Positions 49,324 through 58,259 of a stretch of DNA of 64,000 nucleotides are shown here, piece by piece; the stretch's first letter is position 1; each line of letters begins with the position of its first letter. Position numbers and translations under genes: made by a program. Origin of the DNA: Saprospiraceae bacterium (GTDB lineage Bacteria > Bacteroidota > Bacteroidia > Chitinophagales > Saprospiraceae); assembly GCA_020630955.1 (NCBI GenBank), contig JAHDIE010000013.1:1-64000 (forward strand), in the 5' to 3' direction. The notes beneath the pieces are model-generated. The model ran no database searches and was not told where the DNA came from. It saw only the letters and a list, made by a program, of their open reading frames with translations.

Positions 49324-51129
49324 ATGAGCTTCGACATCAAAAGTCAAGGGACCGTACTTAATCACCCCTCTGGTCTCTTTGTTTTATTCTTTACGGAAAT
49401 GTGGGAAAGATTTTCATACTATGGTATGAGAGCCTTGCTTGTATTATTTTTAGTAGCATCTATAACCGATGGTGGATATGGTTGGGAACGAGATAATGCA
49501 TTACAACTTTATGCACTTTATACTGGTCTTGTCTATTTTACTCCATTGTTTGGAGGGATGCTTGCTGATCAATTATTAGGGTATCGTAAAGCAGTCATTA
49601 TAGGTGCCTTTGTAATGGCATTTGGTCATCTATGCATGGCACTCCAAAGTCAAACTTTCTTCTTTATCGGTTTAACAGCCTTAATTCTTGGAAATGGTTT
49701 GTTTAAACCTAATATTTCATCAATTGTAGGACAATTGTATGATGACCCAGATAAAAAAGATGCCGCCTATACCATTTTCTATATGGGTATTAATGCTGGC
49801 GCATTTCTAGGCATTTTACTCTGTGGGTACATTGGTGAAACTGTAGGATGGCATTATGGATTTGGTTTAGCCATGGTATTTATGATTGCTGGAGCGGTCC
49901 AGTTCTGGTTATCAGGAAAACTGTTTGGGCCTATTGGCCTTGCCCCTGAAAAGGATACGGTTGCAGATCTCAATGCTAACTTCGATGCTGATGAAATCAA
50001 ACAAGTTGAACAGCATGTAAAGACACAAAAATCTTCAGGTCGACTAGGAAAATGGATTGGAATAGCGGCAGTAGTAGCCATTTCTATTTTTTGTTTAAAT
50101 AGGTTTGGTTTGTTTGTTTCAGAAGTAGAATCTTTTGGCGTTCTTGCGTTCTTTAATAAAATTGTAATGTCTGCCTTAATCCTTGCAGCTTTTGTAGGAA
50201 TCATAGGATATATCGTAACAGATCCCACCCTAACTAAAGTAGAAAAAGACAGGGTTTGGGTTATTGTAATCCTCACCTTATTTACAGTTTTCTTTTGGTG
50301 GGCTTTTGAACAAGCAGGTGGATCTATGACCATTTTTGCAGCCGATTATACGGATAGAACCCTTGAAGGAGGACAAGCAAGTACTTTTAATACAGTCAAC
50401 ACCTTATTGACGGTTGTTCCAATGATTGTTATTACCTGGGTACTTGGAAAACTTGTATCCCAAACTTTTGGAAAAATATCTGTAGCTAACATTATTCTCT
50501 CTTTAGCATTCTTTGTAATCTGGATTATTGTCATCATTATGTTGGGATTTGAATGGGGATATTTTGGTGGATTAGCAGAAAGATTTGGTGTTACCTTGGA
50601 TCCCAATATTACAGAAGTTAAAGCTTCATGGTTTGGAATCCTCAATTCATTCTTCATCATTGCTTTGGCACCATTGTTCTCAAAGTTTTGGGATATGAAA
50701 ATCATCAAGTCTGGTCCTATCAAATTCGCTATGGGTCTATTACTTTTAGCATTTGGATTTGGTCTTTTAGCATTTGGAAGTTATGGAATACCTCAAGGTG
50801 CCAAAACCGCATCTGTTAGCATGGTTTGGTTAATTCTTGCCTATTTATTTCATACACTAGGAGAACTTTGTCTTTCCCCTGTTGGTCTTTCTTACATTAG
50901 TAAGTTAGCACCTTTAAGATTGATTGGAATTATGTTTGGTGTTTTCTTCCTATCTAATTTCTTGGCCAACTGGGCAGGTGGTATGACAGGAAGTTATATT
51001 GACACAATCGTTGAAAAAAATAGTATGACTGCTTTCTTTTTAATATTTACAATTATTCCTGCAACTGCAGCAGTAATTTTAATATTATTAAAACCAAAGC
51101 TTTCAAAAATGATGCACGGTATAGACTAA
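49324..51129 (+). CDS. POT/PTR2 family peptide:H+ symporter
   Basis: 'FFTEMWERFSYYGMRALLVLFL' (ExxERFxYY), 'ALYTGLVYFTPLFGGMLADQLLGYRKAVIIG'. Confidence 0.95.
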   Translation: MSFDIKSQGTVLNHPSGLFVLFFTEMWERFSYYGMRALLVLFLVASITDGGYGWERDNALQLYALYTGLVYFTPLFGGMLADQLLGYRKAVIIGAFVMAFGHLCMALQSQTFFFIGLTALILGNGLFKPNISSIVGQLYDDPDKKDAAYTIFYMGINAGAFLGILLCGYIGETVGWHYGFGLAMVFMIAGAVQFWLSGKLFGPIGLAPEKDTVADLNANFDADEIKQVEQHVKTQKSSGRLGKWIGIAAVVAISIFCLNRFGLFVSEVESFGVLAFFNKIVMSALILAAFVGIIGYIVTDPTLTKVEKDRVWVIVILTLFTVFFWWAFEQAGGSMTIFAADYTDRTLEGGQASTFNTVNTLLTVVPMIVITWVLGKLVSQTFGKISVANIILSLAFFVIWIIVIIMLGFEWGYFGGLAERFGVTLDPNITEVKASWFGILNSFFIIALAPLFSKFWDMKIIKSGPIKFAMGLLLLAFGFGLLAFGSYGIPQGAKTASVSMVWLILAYLFHTLGELCLSPVGLSYISKLAPLRLIGIMFGVFFLSNFLANWAGGMTGSYIDTIVEKNSMTAFFLIFTIIPATAAVILILLKPKLSKMMHGID

Positions 51130-51155
51130 TATGTCTTGTAAATAAAGATGATTAG

Positions 51156-51190
51156 AAAAGCCATAGCATTTGCTGTGGCTTTTCTTTATC
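51156..51190 (+). terminator. Terminator of the POT transporter gene
   Basis: AAAAGCCATAGCA-TT-TGCTGTGGCTTTT + T-rich tail. Confidence 0.85.
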
Positions 51191-51223
51191 TTTATATTTA
51201 ATCTTTTACTTCAATCGGCAATT

Positions 51224-52531
51224 ATGAAAATAATTCTCCTTTTCTTTTTCACTATCCTTTCTATAAATCTTCAGTCTCAGGCTACCTTAAATATGGAAAC
51301 ATTGGGTGACTTTGATTATACTACAGACGAATGGAGTGATATCTGGGGATATGTAGACGAAGAAGGAAATGAGTATGCAATTTCTGGAACTCAAGATTCT
51401 ATCTACTTTATAGATGTAACCGATTGCGCCAACCCTCAAGTTGTCTATCAATACAACGGCAATTCTCCCATTTGGAGAGACTTCAAAGTGTATCAAGATT
51501 ATGCATATTCTGTATGCGATGGCTCAACCTGTTCGGAAGGATTGAGAATTTTTGATCTATCTGCGCTACCTGGAGGCAGTATCACATTTGCGGGAGCGAA
51601 AACAACCTGGTTCACTCGTGCTCATAATATTTTTATTGATGAAGATAATGGAAGACTTTATGCCTGTGATGTCTATAAATCAGGAAACAAGAAAGACCTT
51701 GTAATTCTTGACATTGCTACCGACCCAGAAAATCCAATATTGCTTTACGAAGGTTCCTTAGGCGGCGGATATCTCCACGACCTAAATGTAAAAGACAATA
51801 TTATATATGGATCATATTTCAATGGAGATGACTTTAGAATATATGATGCCAATGATCCAGACAATATATTTTTAATAGAAGAATTAAGTGGTATGGATGG
51901 CGCACACGCCAGCTGGAATGATGCTGAAGAACAATGGGCATATCTCATCGAAGAAAAAGCAGATCACACCATCAATGTCATCGATATGTCAAATTTAGAT
52001 GACCCAAACAACGATATTGAAATCGTCAATCAAATTTGGGATCCTCTGGAGTCTGATAACGGTTTGATCGCACATAATCTCTTCGTAGTCAATGATTTTT
52101 TGTACATGTCTCATTATGAAGATGGTGTCAAAGTCTATGATATCACAGACAGAGAAAATCCTGTCATTGCAGGATACAATGATATCTATACTCAAAATGG
52201 AAATATCTATACAGGTTTTGAAGGCACCTGGGGAATATACCCATTCCTTCCATCTGGATGTATTGTTGCTTCAGATATAACCAATGGTATCGTAACCATG
52301 CAATTGGATTGGACCATTGCTGATACTTGTACTCCAGTGGTTAATATTGAAAGTCCACAACCTGGAGGACTCTATTCCGCTTCTAATCATTTGATTTCAA
52401 AAGTTCAGGTAGATCAAACCAATCCAACCATCTACCAAGGTGTCTTAAGTATAGAATTATTACCTGGCTTTGAAGCATCAAGATTGATGGATTTCGAAGC
52501 AAAAATTGAATCGTGTGTTCCTAACAATTAA
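51224..52531 (+). CDS. Choice-of-anchor B / LVIVD-repeat secreted protein
   Basis: ORF 51170..52531; real start probably 51224 (MKIILLFFFTILSINLQSQA). 'WSDIWGYVDEEGNEYAISGTQDSIYFIDVTDCANPQVVYQ...RDFKVYQDYAYSV'. Confidence 0.85.
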   Translation: MKIILLFFFTILSINLQSQATLNMETLGDFDYTTDEWSDIWGYVDEEGNEYAISGTQDSIYFIDVTDCANPQVVYQYNGNSPIWRDFKVYQDYAYSVCDGSTCSEGLRIFDLSALPGGSITFAGAKTTWFTRAHNIFIDEDNGRLYACDVYKSGNKKDLVILDIATDPENPILLYEGSLGGGYLHDLNVKDNIIYGSYFNGDDFRIYDANDPDNIFLIEELSGMDGAHASWNDAEEQWAYLIEEKADHTINVIDMSNLDDPNNDIEIVNQIWDPLESDNGLIAHNLFVVNDFLYMSHYEDGVKVYDITDRENPVIAGYNDIYTQNGNIYTGFEGTWGIYPFLPSGCIVASDITNGIVTMQLDWTIADTCTPVVNIESPQPGGLYSASNHLISKVQVDQTNPTIYQGVLSIELLPGFEASRLMDFEAKIESCVPNN

Positions 52532-53232
52532 GCATTCTTTCTTAGATGCGGTAACAAGACAATAAAGAAGAGAAAAAACATCAAACCGTACACACTTACA
52601 ATGTACCATGGCCATGGACCAAAATGATCTAAAATCGATGCCACCTCAGGCTTTGCTGAAAGGTAATTGTAATTTGCCTTGAGCATAAAATTAACAATGG
52701 ATGAAAAAATTGTAAAAACAATTGTTCCTAAAACCGCATTTCGATAATCCTTCCACCCCACTTTAAATTTATACACAAATACACCATACAGAATCGTTGC
52801 AATGAGCATGGTATGATATACCCAATACAAACTATATTCCCAATGACCAAGCCCTTGTTGCAAATCAGGAGTAATAATCGCATTCATCGTTCCTGCAAGA
52901 ATCCAGAAATATAAAATGCCCAATAGAAATCTATTTCTGTAATAAAAAACAAAGGGAAGAATCAATGCCATGAATCGGCAAAGAAAAAATGGTAAATCAA
53001 GTTTTGGATCAAAGTTTCCTACATACAATAGATATGACATCCTTCCGAGTACACAGCTAAAAGGGATTATTGCCATCAATACGCCCAAAGCTGTCTTTGC
53101 TTTCTCATTCAAATACTTATTGCCTATATAAATAGCAAAAAAGCCTACAGCAAATGCAAGCATTATAGGCAAATAATGCTCCATGGTGAAAGCATCAAAT
53201 TCAGTATTTGAAAATGAGAAAAATGGCAACAT
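52528..53232 (-). CDS. YwaF/TIGR02206-like integral membrane protein
   Basis: 'FFLCRFMALILPFVFYYRNRFLLGILYFWILAGTMNAIITPDLQQGLGHWEYSLYWVYHTML'. Confidence 0.8.
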   Translation of the reverse strand: MLPFFSFSNTEFDAFTMEHYLPIMLAFAVGFFAIYIGNKYLNEKAKTALGVLMAIIPFSCVLGRMSYLLYVGNFDPKLDLPFFLCRFMALILPFVFYYRNRFLLGILYFWILAGTMNAIITPDLQQGLGHWEYSLYWVYHTMLIATILYGVFVYKFKVGWKDYRNAVLGTIVFTIFSSIVNFMLKANYNYLSAKPEVASILDHFGPWPWYIVSVYGLMFFLFFIVLLPHLRKNA

Positions 53233-53286
53233 TGTCTTTTTGCTGTTTAACTTTTATAATTTAGCAATCATTAAAATACGCTACTA

Positions 53287-55443
53287 ATGAAAATTATAAG
53301 AATTTCGATAACAATTGTTTTGATTTCTATGGCAAATCTCCTATTTGCAGGGGATGGAATGTGGTTGCCTCTTTTGCTAAAAGCCTTAAACGAAGGGGAA
53401 ATGCAATCAATGGGTATGAAATTGACAGCTGAAGATATCTATAGTGTCAACCAAGGTTCTCTCAAAGATGCCATTGCTCATTTTGGTGGATTTTGTACTT
53501 CGGAAGTCATCTCAGATCAAGGTTTGTTATTGACCAACCACCATTGTGGATATGGTCAAATTCAATCCCATTCTACATTAGAAAACAATCTTTTAAAAGA
53601 TGGTTTTTGGGCGCAATCCCAAGATGAAGAATTAGCAAACCCAGGTCTGTTTGCCAGATTTATCGTCAGAATGGATGATGTAACTGATAAGATATTAGCA
53701 GGGGTTACCAAAGATATGGATGAAAAAGAAAGGCAATCTGTTGTTGATAAAAACATTGAAGAATACAAGGGAACTTTAAGGTTGAAAGAATTTCACGATG
53801 TCATCATCAGGCCATTCTATCATGGCAACCAATATTTTTCCTTCCAAACCGTCACCTTCAATGATGTAAGATTGGTAGGTACTCCTCCGGAATCTATCGG
53901 AAAATTTGGAGCAGATACAGATAACTGGGAATGGCCAAGACATACCGGTGACTTTTCCTTATTTAGAATCTATGCAGGACCAAACAATGAGCCAGCAGAA
54001 TATGCCGAAGAAAATGTTCCATATAAGCCTAAGCATTTTCTTCCGATTTCCTTGGATGGTGTAGAAGAAGGGGATTTTACCATGATCTTTGGTTTCCCTG
54101 GAAGAACCAACCAATATCTTCCCGCTTCAGCAGTAGAACAAATTGTTGAAACTCTAAATCCCGCAAAAATAGAAATTAGAGAAAAGGCTCTTGCCATCTT
54201 GGATGAAAAAATGAGAGCAGATGAAGAGGTAAGAATTCAGTACGCATCTAAGTTTGCAAGAATCGCAAACTACTGGAAAAAATGGATTGGTGAAAGTCAA
54301 GGTTTGGTTAAAACAAAAGCAATCGATAAGAAAAAAAGATTTGAGGAAGAATTCAAAATGAAGAATCGATCCAACCCAAGTAACGTTTCTTTGCTTCCGC
54401 AAATGGATCAACTTTACAAAGCGAATGAGTCTTATGCTTTTACTAGAGATTACTTTAGTGAGGTGGCCTCAAGAAACATCGAACTACTATCCGTATCATC
54501 AATTCTTGGTCGTCTTGTAAACAGATATGAAAACAATGGTGAAGATGCATACAATGGATATCTGGGAAGAGTCAAAGGCTACTTGAAAGGCTTCTACAAG
54601 GATTATAGACCAGATATTGATCAAGAGGTCTTTGCTGCCTTGACTGAAATGTATGTCAAAAATGTAAACCCAATGTATGTTCCTGACGAATTAAAAAATA
54701 TAAAAGGAACCAAAGGTTTCCAAATGCTTGCCAGCAATCTCTATGGAAATTCTTTCATTTCCAACGAAGACAAGATGATGGAATTGCTTGATCTGGAACC
54801 AACAGCCGCCATAGAAAAACTGAAAATGGATCCTGCATATATGCTATCCAGTGCATGGTCATCCATGATCGACGAAAAAGTCAACAAACCATACAACGAA
54901 AACAAAGCCCAATTGGATGAATTACAAAGAAAGTACATGCAAGCCATCATAGAAACATTCCCTGAAAAACGATTCTACCCAGATGCTAACTCAACCATGA
55001 GGGTTAGTTATGGCCAAGTCAATGGTTACAAACCCAAAGATGGTGTGTGCTATACCCCTGTGACTTATTTGGATGGAGTCATTGAAAAATATGTGCCTGG
55101 TGATTATGAGTTTGATGTACATCCTAAACTTATTGAGTTACACGAAAGCAAAGATTATGGTCAGTACGCTGACACCAACGGGCAAGTTCCTGTTTGCTTC
55201 TTAGGTTCGAATCATACAACAGGAGGAAACTCAGGAAGTCCAGCCATCGATGCACATGGGAATTTAATCGGTCTTAATTTTGATAGAGTATGGGAAGGCA
55301 CCATGAGTGACATCAATTATGACAAATCAATTTGTAGAAACATCATGGTAGACGCAAGATTTGTCCTTTTCATAATTGATAAGTTTGCTGGCGCAAGTCA
55401 CTTGATTGAGGAGATGGAATTGGTGCATCCGAAGGGGGAATAG
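53287..55443 (+). CDS. S46 family dipeptidyl-peptidase (DPP11-type by residue pattern)
   Basis: 'GFCTSEVISDQGLLLTNHHCGYGQIQ', 'WEWPRHTGDFSLFRIY', 'GGNSGSPAIDAHGNLIGLNFDRVWEGTMSDI'. Confidence 0.93.
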   Translation: MKIIRISITIVLISMANLLFAGDGMWLPLLLKALNEGEMQSMGMKLTAEDIYSVNQGSLKDAIAHFGGFCTSEVISDQGLLLTNHHCGYGQIQSHSTLENNLLKDGFWAQSQDEELANPGLFARFIVRMDDVTDKILAGVTKDMDEKERQSVVDKNIEEYKGTLRLKEFHDVIIRPFYHGNQYFSFQTVTFNDVRLVGTPPESIGKFGADTDNWEWPRHTGDFSLFRIYAGPNNEPAEYAEENVPYKPKHFLPISLDGVEEGDFTMIFGFPGRTNQYLPASAVEQIVETLNPAKIEIREKALAILDEKMRADEEVRIQYASKFARIANYWKKWIGESQGLVKTKAIDKKKRFEEEFKMKNRSNPSNVSLLPQMDQLYKANESYAFTRDYFSEVASRNIELLSVSSILGRLVNRYENNGEDAYNGYLGRVKGYLKGFYKDYRPDIDQEVFAALTEMYVKNVNPMYVPDELKNIKGTKGFQMLASNLYGNSFISNEDKMMELLDLEPTAAIEKLKMDPAYMLSSAWSSMIDEKVNKPYNENKAQLDELQRKYMQAIIETFPEKRFYPDANSTMRVSYGQVNGYKPKDGVCYTPVTYLDGVIEKYVPGDYEFDVHPKLIELHESKDYGQYADTNGQVPVCFLGSNHTTGGNSGSPAIDAHGNLIGLNFDRVWEGTMSDINYDKSICRNIMVDARFVLFIIDKFAGASHLIEEMELVHPKGE

Positions 55444-55494
55444 AAGGGTATTAATTTTGAAGGTAATTGCGTCCCCAATTATATTTAAGTAGAG

Positions 55495-55526
55495 CTAAAA
55501 ATCTCGAATTTCCATGAGATTTTTAG
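55495..55526. other. Perfect 11-bp inverted repeat, possible transcript-end hairpin between convergent genes
   Basis: CTAAAAATCTC-GAATTTCCAT-GAGATTTTTAG. Confidence 0.5.
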
Positions 55527-55652
55527 TGCTATTGTTATGAATCAGGGTCGTCTCATTTAGACAGTTTGCAAGGAGCATATATGTGTTTCTCGTGGTTTGT
55601 AAAAGTTTAAATTTATAGAAGCTAAAGACTCCTTTTAAAAACAAACTAACTC

Positions 55653-57023
55653 CTATAAGTTCATCCTCCCAAAATATCCCCTGGCCTCTTTCATAACCTT
55701 TGGTGCTAAAATAATCGTACTGATCATTGTAGGAATTGCCATCAATGCAAAAAATCCATCAATAAGATTTAACATGATTTCCAAAGAGGTCACGGATGCA
55801 ATGACTATACTTAAAAGATAGATATATTGATAGTAGTGCTTCTTGTCAGCTCCAATTATAAATGACATACACTTACTTCCATAATATGAATAAGAAAAAA
55901 GTGAAGAAACAGAAAAAACCGCAACACATAATAAAAGAAGATATTTCCCAATACCTGGAATAGAATTATTAAAAGCATTGGCTGTAAGACTAACTCCATT
56001 ATCACCACTAGTCTCCCAAACGCCGGTGACAAGAATGACCAAAGCAGTTAATGTACATACAATTAATGTATCGATAGCAGGCCCTAACATGGCAACCAAA
56101 CCTTCTCGTATTGGCTCCTTTGTTTTCGCAGCACCATGGGCCATTGGAGCCGTACCTATCCCTGCTTCATTAGAAAAGGCTCCTCTTCTAATTCCTAACA
56201 ATATTAAGGCCCCGACCATTCCACCAAACATCGGCTCTCCTTTATAAAGCGAAGCTGAGAAAGCTTCTGTAAAAATCAAACCTAGATATTTTGGAACCTG
56301 ATCAATATGAAGAAATAAAATAATGATCACTGATAAAAAGTACAAGATCACCATAAAAGGAACCAACTTCGAAGCTGCTTTACTAATTCTAGAGATACCT
56401 CCTAGAACCACAACCGCCGTAAGGACCAATAATATAATGCCAATACTTAGATTTGAAACAAAGCTTTCTTCTATTCCATTAGGAATAAGTAATATATCTG
56501 TAACAGCTTGTGTTAGTTGATTAACATTGAAAACAGGCAGAGCCCCTACAAGACCAGCAATACTAAAAAATATAGCAAGTGGTTTCCACACCTCCCCCAA
56601 ACCTTCTGTAATAAAGTACATGGGACCCCCTTGAATCTCTCCATTGCTGTCTTTCCCTCGATATAGAATTGCTAAAGAACAGGTAAAAAACTTAGTCGAC
56701 ATTCCTATAATTCCACTAACCCACATCCAAAATATAGCGCCTGGACCTCCAAGTGTGATGGCAACCGCAACACCTGCTACATTGCCCATACCGATGGTCG
56801 ATGATAGAGCCGTTGTCAATGCTTCAAAATGATTGATCTGTCCTGGATCATTTGGATCGTCGTATTTGCCTTTCAACACTTTCAAAGCATGTCCCAAATA
56901 CCTAAATGGTATAAACCTAGAAACAAATAACAAATAAAGTCCACCACCAATTAATAGAATCAGTAAAGGCATTCCCCATACAAAACTGGCAAATTCAGCT
57001 ACCAACTTATTTACTGATTCCAT
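55653..57023 (-). CDS. Alanine/glycine:cation (Na+) symporter family protein
   Basis: 'HFEALTTALSSTIGMGNVAGVAVAITLGGPGAIFWMW', 'RRGAFSNEAGIGTAPMAHGAAKTKEPIREGLVAMLGPAIDTLIVC'. Confidence 0.95.
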   Translation of the reverse strand: MESVNKLVAEFASFVWGMPLLILLIGGGLYLLFVSRFIPFRYLGHALKVLKGKYDDPNDPGQINHFEALTTALSSTIGMGNVAGVAVAITLGGPGAIFWMWVSGIIGMSTKFFTCSLAILYRGKDSNGEIQGGPMYFITEGLGEVWKPLAIFFSIAGLVGALPVFNVNQLTQAVTDILLIPNGIEESFVSNLSIGIILLVLTAVVVLGGISRISKAASKLVPFMVILYFLSVIIILFLHIDQVPKYLGLIFTEAFSASLYKGEPMFGGMVGALILLGIRRGAFSNEAGIGTAPMAHGAAKTKEPIREGLVAMLGPAIDTLIVCTLTALVILVTGVWETSGDNGVSLTANAFNNSIPGIGKYLLLLCVAVFSVSSLFSYSYYGSKCMSFIIGADKKHYYQYIYLLSIVIASVTSLEIMLNLIDGFFALMAIPTMISTIILAPKVMKEARGYFGRMNL

Positions 57024-57068
57024 ATTATGTTTTTACTAATTCTAAAATACTAAGTCAAATGTTAACTC

Positions 57069-58145
57069 TCAATCTTCCAAAATTTTTTTCCAACGTAGAG
57101 TATCTGATTTTGAAGACAGGATTTTCTTCAATGCCTTCCTCTGTTGTTCCACCTCATTTGGTTTCAAAAAGATTATTTCTTCTTTCCCCACTGTGTCCAA
57201 AGATGTTATAGCTAACCCCCACCTTTGTAAAATACTTTTCAATGGGTTACCATCCCACAAAAATGCTTTTTTACCAGCAAATAAAAGTGGAATAATCGTA
57301 CCCACACCTTGTTGTCTTAAATGACCATAGACTACAAAACTCACTTCTTGCATCATCTCAAAAAACACCGTTGGAGCCATGTATTTTTCAATCAAAACAA
57401 TATTTGCTTTGGATTTTTGCTTAGCATGATTCAACGCTTCAAAATACTCTGGTTTTGCTCCAGCAATAGGAATTATAATTTTTTGCTGAGGTTGTACTAC
57501 TGACTCTAACTTGTCCAAAGTATCAAGATGATTATTCATCGGATCATCTGAGTTTCCTAATAAGATTGTACCATTCCCTTGATTGATAGGAGGTAAATTC
57601 AATTCTTCGATATTAAAATAATATTCCCATGGCAGAAACTTCATCCGATGACCGAGTTCCATTTGCGTAAGCTTAAATTCCTCCTCATATCCTACGAAAT
57701 AATCCAGATGTGGGAATATTTCCATAATATACTTCGAAGAAGGAAGTCCCAAAAATTGAATTATTCTAGAACGAAAACCTTTGTTCCTCCATGCAAATGA
57801 TTTCGATATAGGTAAGTAATATTTATCACTAAATTTTGGCAAACCATAGAAATCAGCTCCCCACATAATCCAATAACAGGGTTTCTTTTTAAGGCCGGTC
57901 TTGTGAAGAACATATGCGATCGAAGAACTTAAAAAATGAATGTAACATCGTGAAGGATTTATAGTGATCAAGTGTCTGTTTAACTTGATTAATGACATCT
58001 CTCTGTTACCATTTTTATCTTGAAAAAGAACGTCATTATGGGTACGAATACGCACAAAACAAATCTCGTCTGAACAAAGATTTGCCATTTTTTTTACAAT
58101 CCTATCTGTATAAAAAGGGGATTCTATGAGTAGATGCAATTGCAC
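57069..58145 (-). CDS. GT56 / WecF-like TDP-Fuc4NAc-type glycosyltransferase
   Basis: ORF 57069..58241; GTG at 58145 (VQLHLLIESPFYTDRIVKK) is a plausible start. 'CYWIMWGADFYG', 'ILLGNSDDPMNNHLDTLDKL', 'MAPTVFFEMMQEVSFVVYGHLRQQGVGTIIPLLFAGKKAFL'. Confidence 0.82.
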   Translation of the reverse strand: MQLHLLIESPFYTDRIVKKMANLCSDEICFVRIRTHNDVLFQDKNGNREMSLIKLNRHLITINPSRCYIHFLSSSIAYVLHKTGLKKKPCYWIMWGADFYGLPKFSDKYYLPISKSFAWRNKGFRSRIIQFLGLPSSKYIMEIFPHLDYFVGYEEEFKLTQMELGHRMKFLPWEYYFNIEELNLPPINQGNGTILLGNSDDPMNNHLDTLDKLESVVQPQQKIIIPIAGAKPEYFEALNHAKQKSKANIVLIEKYMAPTVFFEMMQEVSFVVYGHLRQQGVGTIIPLLFAGKKAFLWDGNPLKSILQRWGLAITSLDTVGKEEIIFLKPNEVEQQRKALKKILSSKSDTLRWKKILED

Positions 58146-58259
58146 AATGCAATATAATACAGTCTCACTAGAATATTGCTGACATTTTAACGAATAAGAT
58201 AAACTATTACTCCAGTAATATAAGTTGATATTTAATTTCAATTGGTTAATTTTGGACTT

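Noticed and set aside
49854-50723. Minus-strand ORFs 49854..50333 and 50346..50723
   Set aside because: Antisense to the POT transporter, whose motifs are unambiguous.
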